Origin: Opitutia bacterium
Lineage (GTDB): Bacteria > Verrucomicrobiota > Verrucomicrobiia > Opitutales > Coraliomargaritaceae
Length of the DNA stretch: 5,814 nucleotides
NCBI GenBank assembly: GCA_018663485.1
Contig: JABJQI010000207.1
Location: forward strand, 1 to 5,814
Reading direction: 5' to 3'
Part shown: positions 4,851 through 5,814 of the stretch, in pieces
Numbering within the stretch: the first letter of the stretch is position 1
How the letters are laid out: the number at the start of each line of letters is the position of its first letter
Notes under the pieces: model-generated
Told to the model about the DNA's origin: nothing
The model's input: only the letters and a program-made list of their open reading frames with translations
Database searches by the model: none
Program-made: the position numbers and the translations under genes

Positions 4851-4922
4851 ATAAACGCAGCGACAGCACTAAGGGTATGATAAACGCAGCGACAGCACTA
4901 AGGGTATGATAAACGCAGCGAC
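4851..4922. repeat. 29-bp tandem repeat, about 2.5 copies, in der 3' region
   Basis: Units at 4851-4879 and 4880-4908 are identical (starting ATAAACGCAGCGACAGCAC, ending TAAGGGTATG), followed by a 14-bp partial third copy at 4909-4922. The array sits between the der stop and its terminator, so it would be transcribed as 3' untranslated RNA. Perfect identity suggests recent slippage; copy number may vary between strains. Confidence 0.95.
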
Positions 4923-4944
4923 CGAAGAGTCCTAGGATCGAAGG

Positions 4945-5814
4945 CTACTTTCTGGTTCTGCTGTCCCTGTTCTTGCCGCTCCGATTGTGTGCGGCCTTAT
5001 TCTGCGTGATTCGTGCGCGGCGCTCGGGGTGCTTCTTATCAATCTTCGCAGCATCTGGACCCATCTGACGAATACGCGCCTTACGCTGTAGATCATCACT
5101 CTGGCGGTGCGCATGCTCTGCGGAACCCTCCTCGTCTTCGTAGCGACGCTCTTTGCCGACGAGATCGAAACGCACCGGGCAACCACTGAGGCGGAACTCG
5201 TGGATGATCGCTTTTTCCAAATAACGACGATACGCAGGATCCAAACGTTCAATACGGTTGCAGAAAAAGCGGATACGCATTGGCCGCGAACCGGTCTGCG
5301 TTGCATAGAAAACTTTGAAACGCTTAGTGCCGACCACCTTGGGCGAACGCGCTTCAAACAGCGACTCCATCAGGCTGTTAAGCTTGCCGGTCGGGATCTT
5401 CAGATCGAGCGTGGCAGAGATGGCCGCGGCAGTTTCAAGCATCGACTCAATCCGGAAGCCCGTCTCAGCAGAAACGAACAGCACCGGCGGATCGGGCAGG
5501 AAGAACATCTCTTTGCGCAGTGACTTCTCATAAGACTCAAGGAAGTGCTTGAGCGAACGGAAACCTTCGATCGGTTCGCGCTCCCATTGCTGAATAATCA
5601 GATCCCACTTGTTGACCACGACCACCAACGCACGACCGGCATCGAGCACGGCACCGGCAAGGGCTTGATCTTGCTTGGTCACACCATCGACCGCATCAAT
5701 AATCAAAAACACGACATCGGACGCTTCCATCGCATGCTGCGTGCGCACACTAGAGAAGAACTCCACTGGGCTATCGACCTTGGTCTTGGTGCGCAGACCG
5801 GCAGTATCAGCCAT
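4945..5814 (-). CDS. der: Ribosome-assembly GTPase Der (EngA), C-terminal part, cut by window edge
   Basis: The frame is open from the right edge to TAG at 4945-4947, giving 289 visible residues. Der has two tandem G domains and a KH-like domain and acts in 50S subunit assembly. What is seen is the second G domain from its G3 motif onward: DTAGLR at 3-8, NKWD at 68-71 (G4) and SAETG at 115-119 (G5). The KH-like domain follows at about 140-220, including TGSRPMRIRFFCNR and GCPVRF. The ATG at 5814 is an internal methionine just before DTAG, so the true start lies outside the window. After the KH domain there is a tail of about 68 residues, rich in Lys/Arg with acidic patches (ERRYEDEEG near 222-230, then RKARIRQMG, KKHPERRARITQNK, ending SGKNRDSRTRK). 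This is longer than the roughly 30-residue basic tail of E. coli Der. A strong terminator follows at 4804-4836. Confidence 0.95.
   Translation of the reverse strand: MADTAGLRTKTKVDSPVEFFSSVRTQHAMEASDVVFLIIDAVDGVTKQDQALAGAVLDAGRALVVVVNKWDLIIQQWEREPIEGFRSLKHFLESYEKSLRKEMFFLPDPPVLFVSAETGFRIESMLETAAAISATLDLKIPTGKLNSLMESLFEARSPKVVGTKRFKVFYATQTGSRPMRIRFFCNRIERLDPAYRRYLEKAIIHEFRLSGCPVRFDLVGKERRYEDEEGSAEHAHRQSDDLQRKARIRQMGPDAAKIDKKHPERRARITQNKAAHNRSGKNRDSRTRK

Noticed and set aside
4567..4869. ORFs of 72-95 aa on both strands across the repeat cluster
   Set aside because: They consist mainly of the translated repeats (for example EGNAPSLPPIL twice), a by-product of repeat structure.
4851..4922. CRISPR or iteron origin
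   Set aside because: Units are directly adjacent with no spacers, and there is no replication protein gene nearby; a simple tandem duplication explains it.

Overview
This is a bacterial chromosomal window. Three housekeeping-type genes or gene pairs are separated by two gene-poor, repeat-bearing intervals. The housekeeping genes are GC-rich, while the stretch around 2580-3130 is clearly AT-richer. The gene set (Obg and Der GTPases, a Ppx/GppA phosphatase, an Aas-type acyl-ACP synthetase) is widespread. The style of the HTH regulator and of the GC-rich intergenic hairpins would fit a Gram-negative such as Verrucomicrobiota/Opitutales, but this is an impression and the sequence does not prove it.

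Layout. (1) 1-1839, minus strand: obgE (796-1839) is followed after 19 nt by an AMP-binding/acyl-ACP-synthetase gene (start 776) that runs off the left edge; they probably form one transcription unit. (2) 1840-2201: noncoding spacer holding the obgE ribosome binding site, a 12-bp palindrome and a minus-strand terminator at 2004-2029. (3) 2202-3258: a small accessory block. It has a minus-strand 126-aa regulator with an N-terminal helix-turn-helix and a C-terminal part resembling ribbon-helix-helix. Next comes an AT-rich intergenic segment with direct repeats and dyads that look like operators. A plus-strand open frame interrupted by an amber codon follows (possible gene remnant), then a 57-aa plus-strand ORF with a ribbon-helix-helix pattern. 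(4) 3303-3366: two strong GC-rich hairpins, the first resembling a terminator. (5) 3486-4424, plus strand: a 312-aa Ppx/GppA phosphatase. (6) 4425-4944: no gene; a hairpin, a compound direct/inverted repeat (4566-4735), a strong minus-strand terminator (4804-4836) and a 29-bp tandem repeat (4851-4922). (7) 4945-5814, minus strand: the C-terminal part of the ribosome-assembly GTPase Der, cut by the right edge.

How the parts relate. Obg and Der both act in ribosome assembly. Ppx/GppA enzymes act on polyphosphate or pppGpp, which links loosely to Obg, a GTPase known in some bacteria to bind ppGpp. No direct operon link between them is visible. The least ordinary part is 2202-3258, which may be a small regulatory module (HTH/RHH regulator, operator-like intergenic repeats, small RHH protein). 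Nothing in it identifies a defence, toxin-antitoxin or other known system with confidence.
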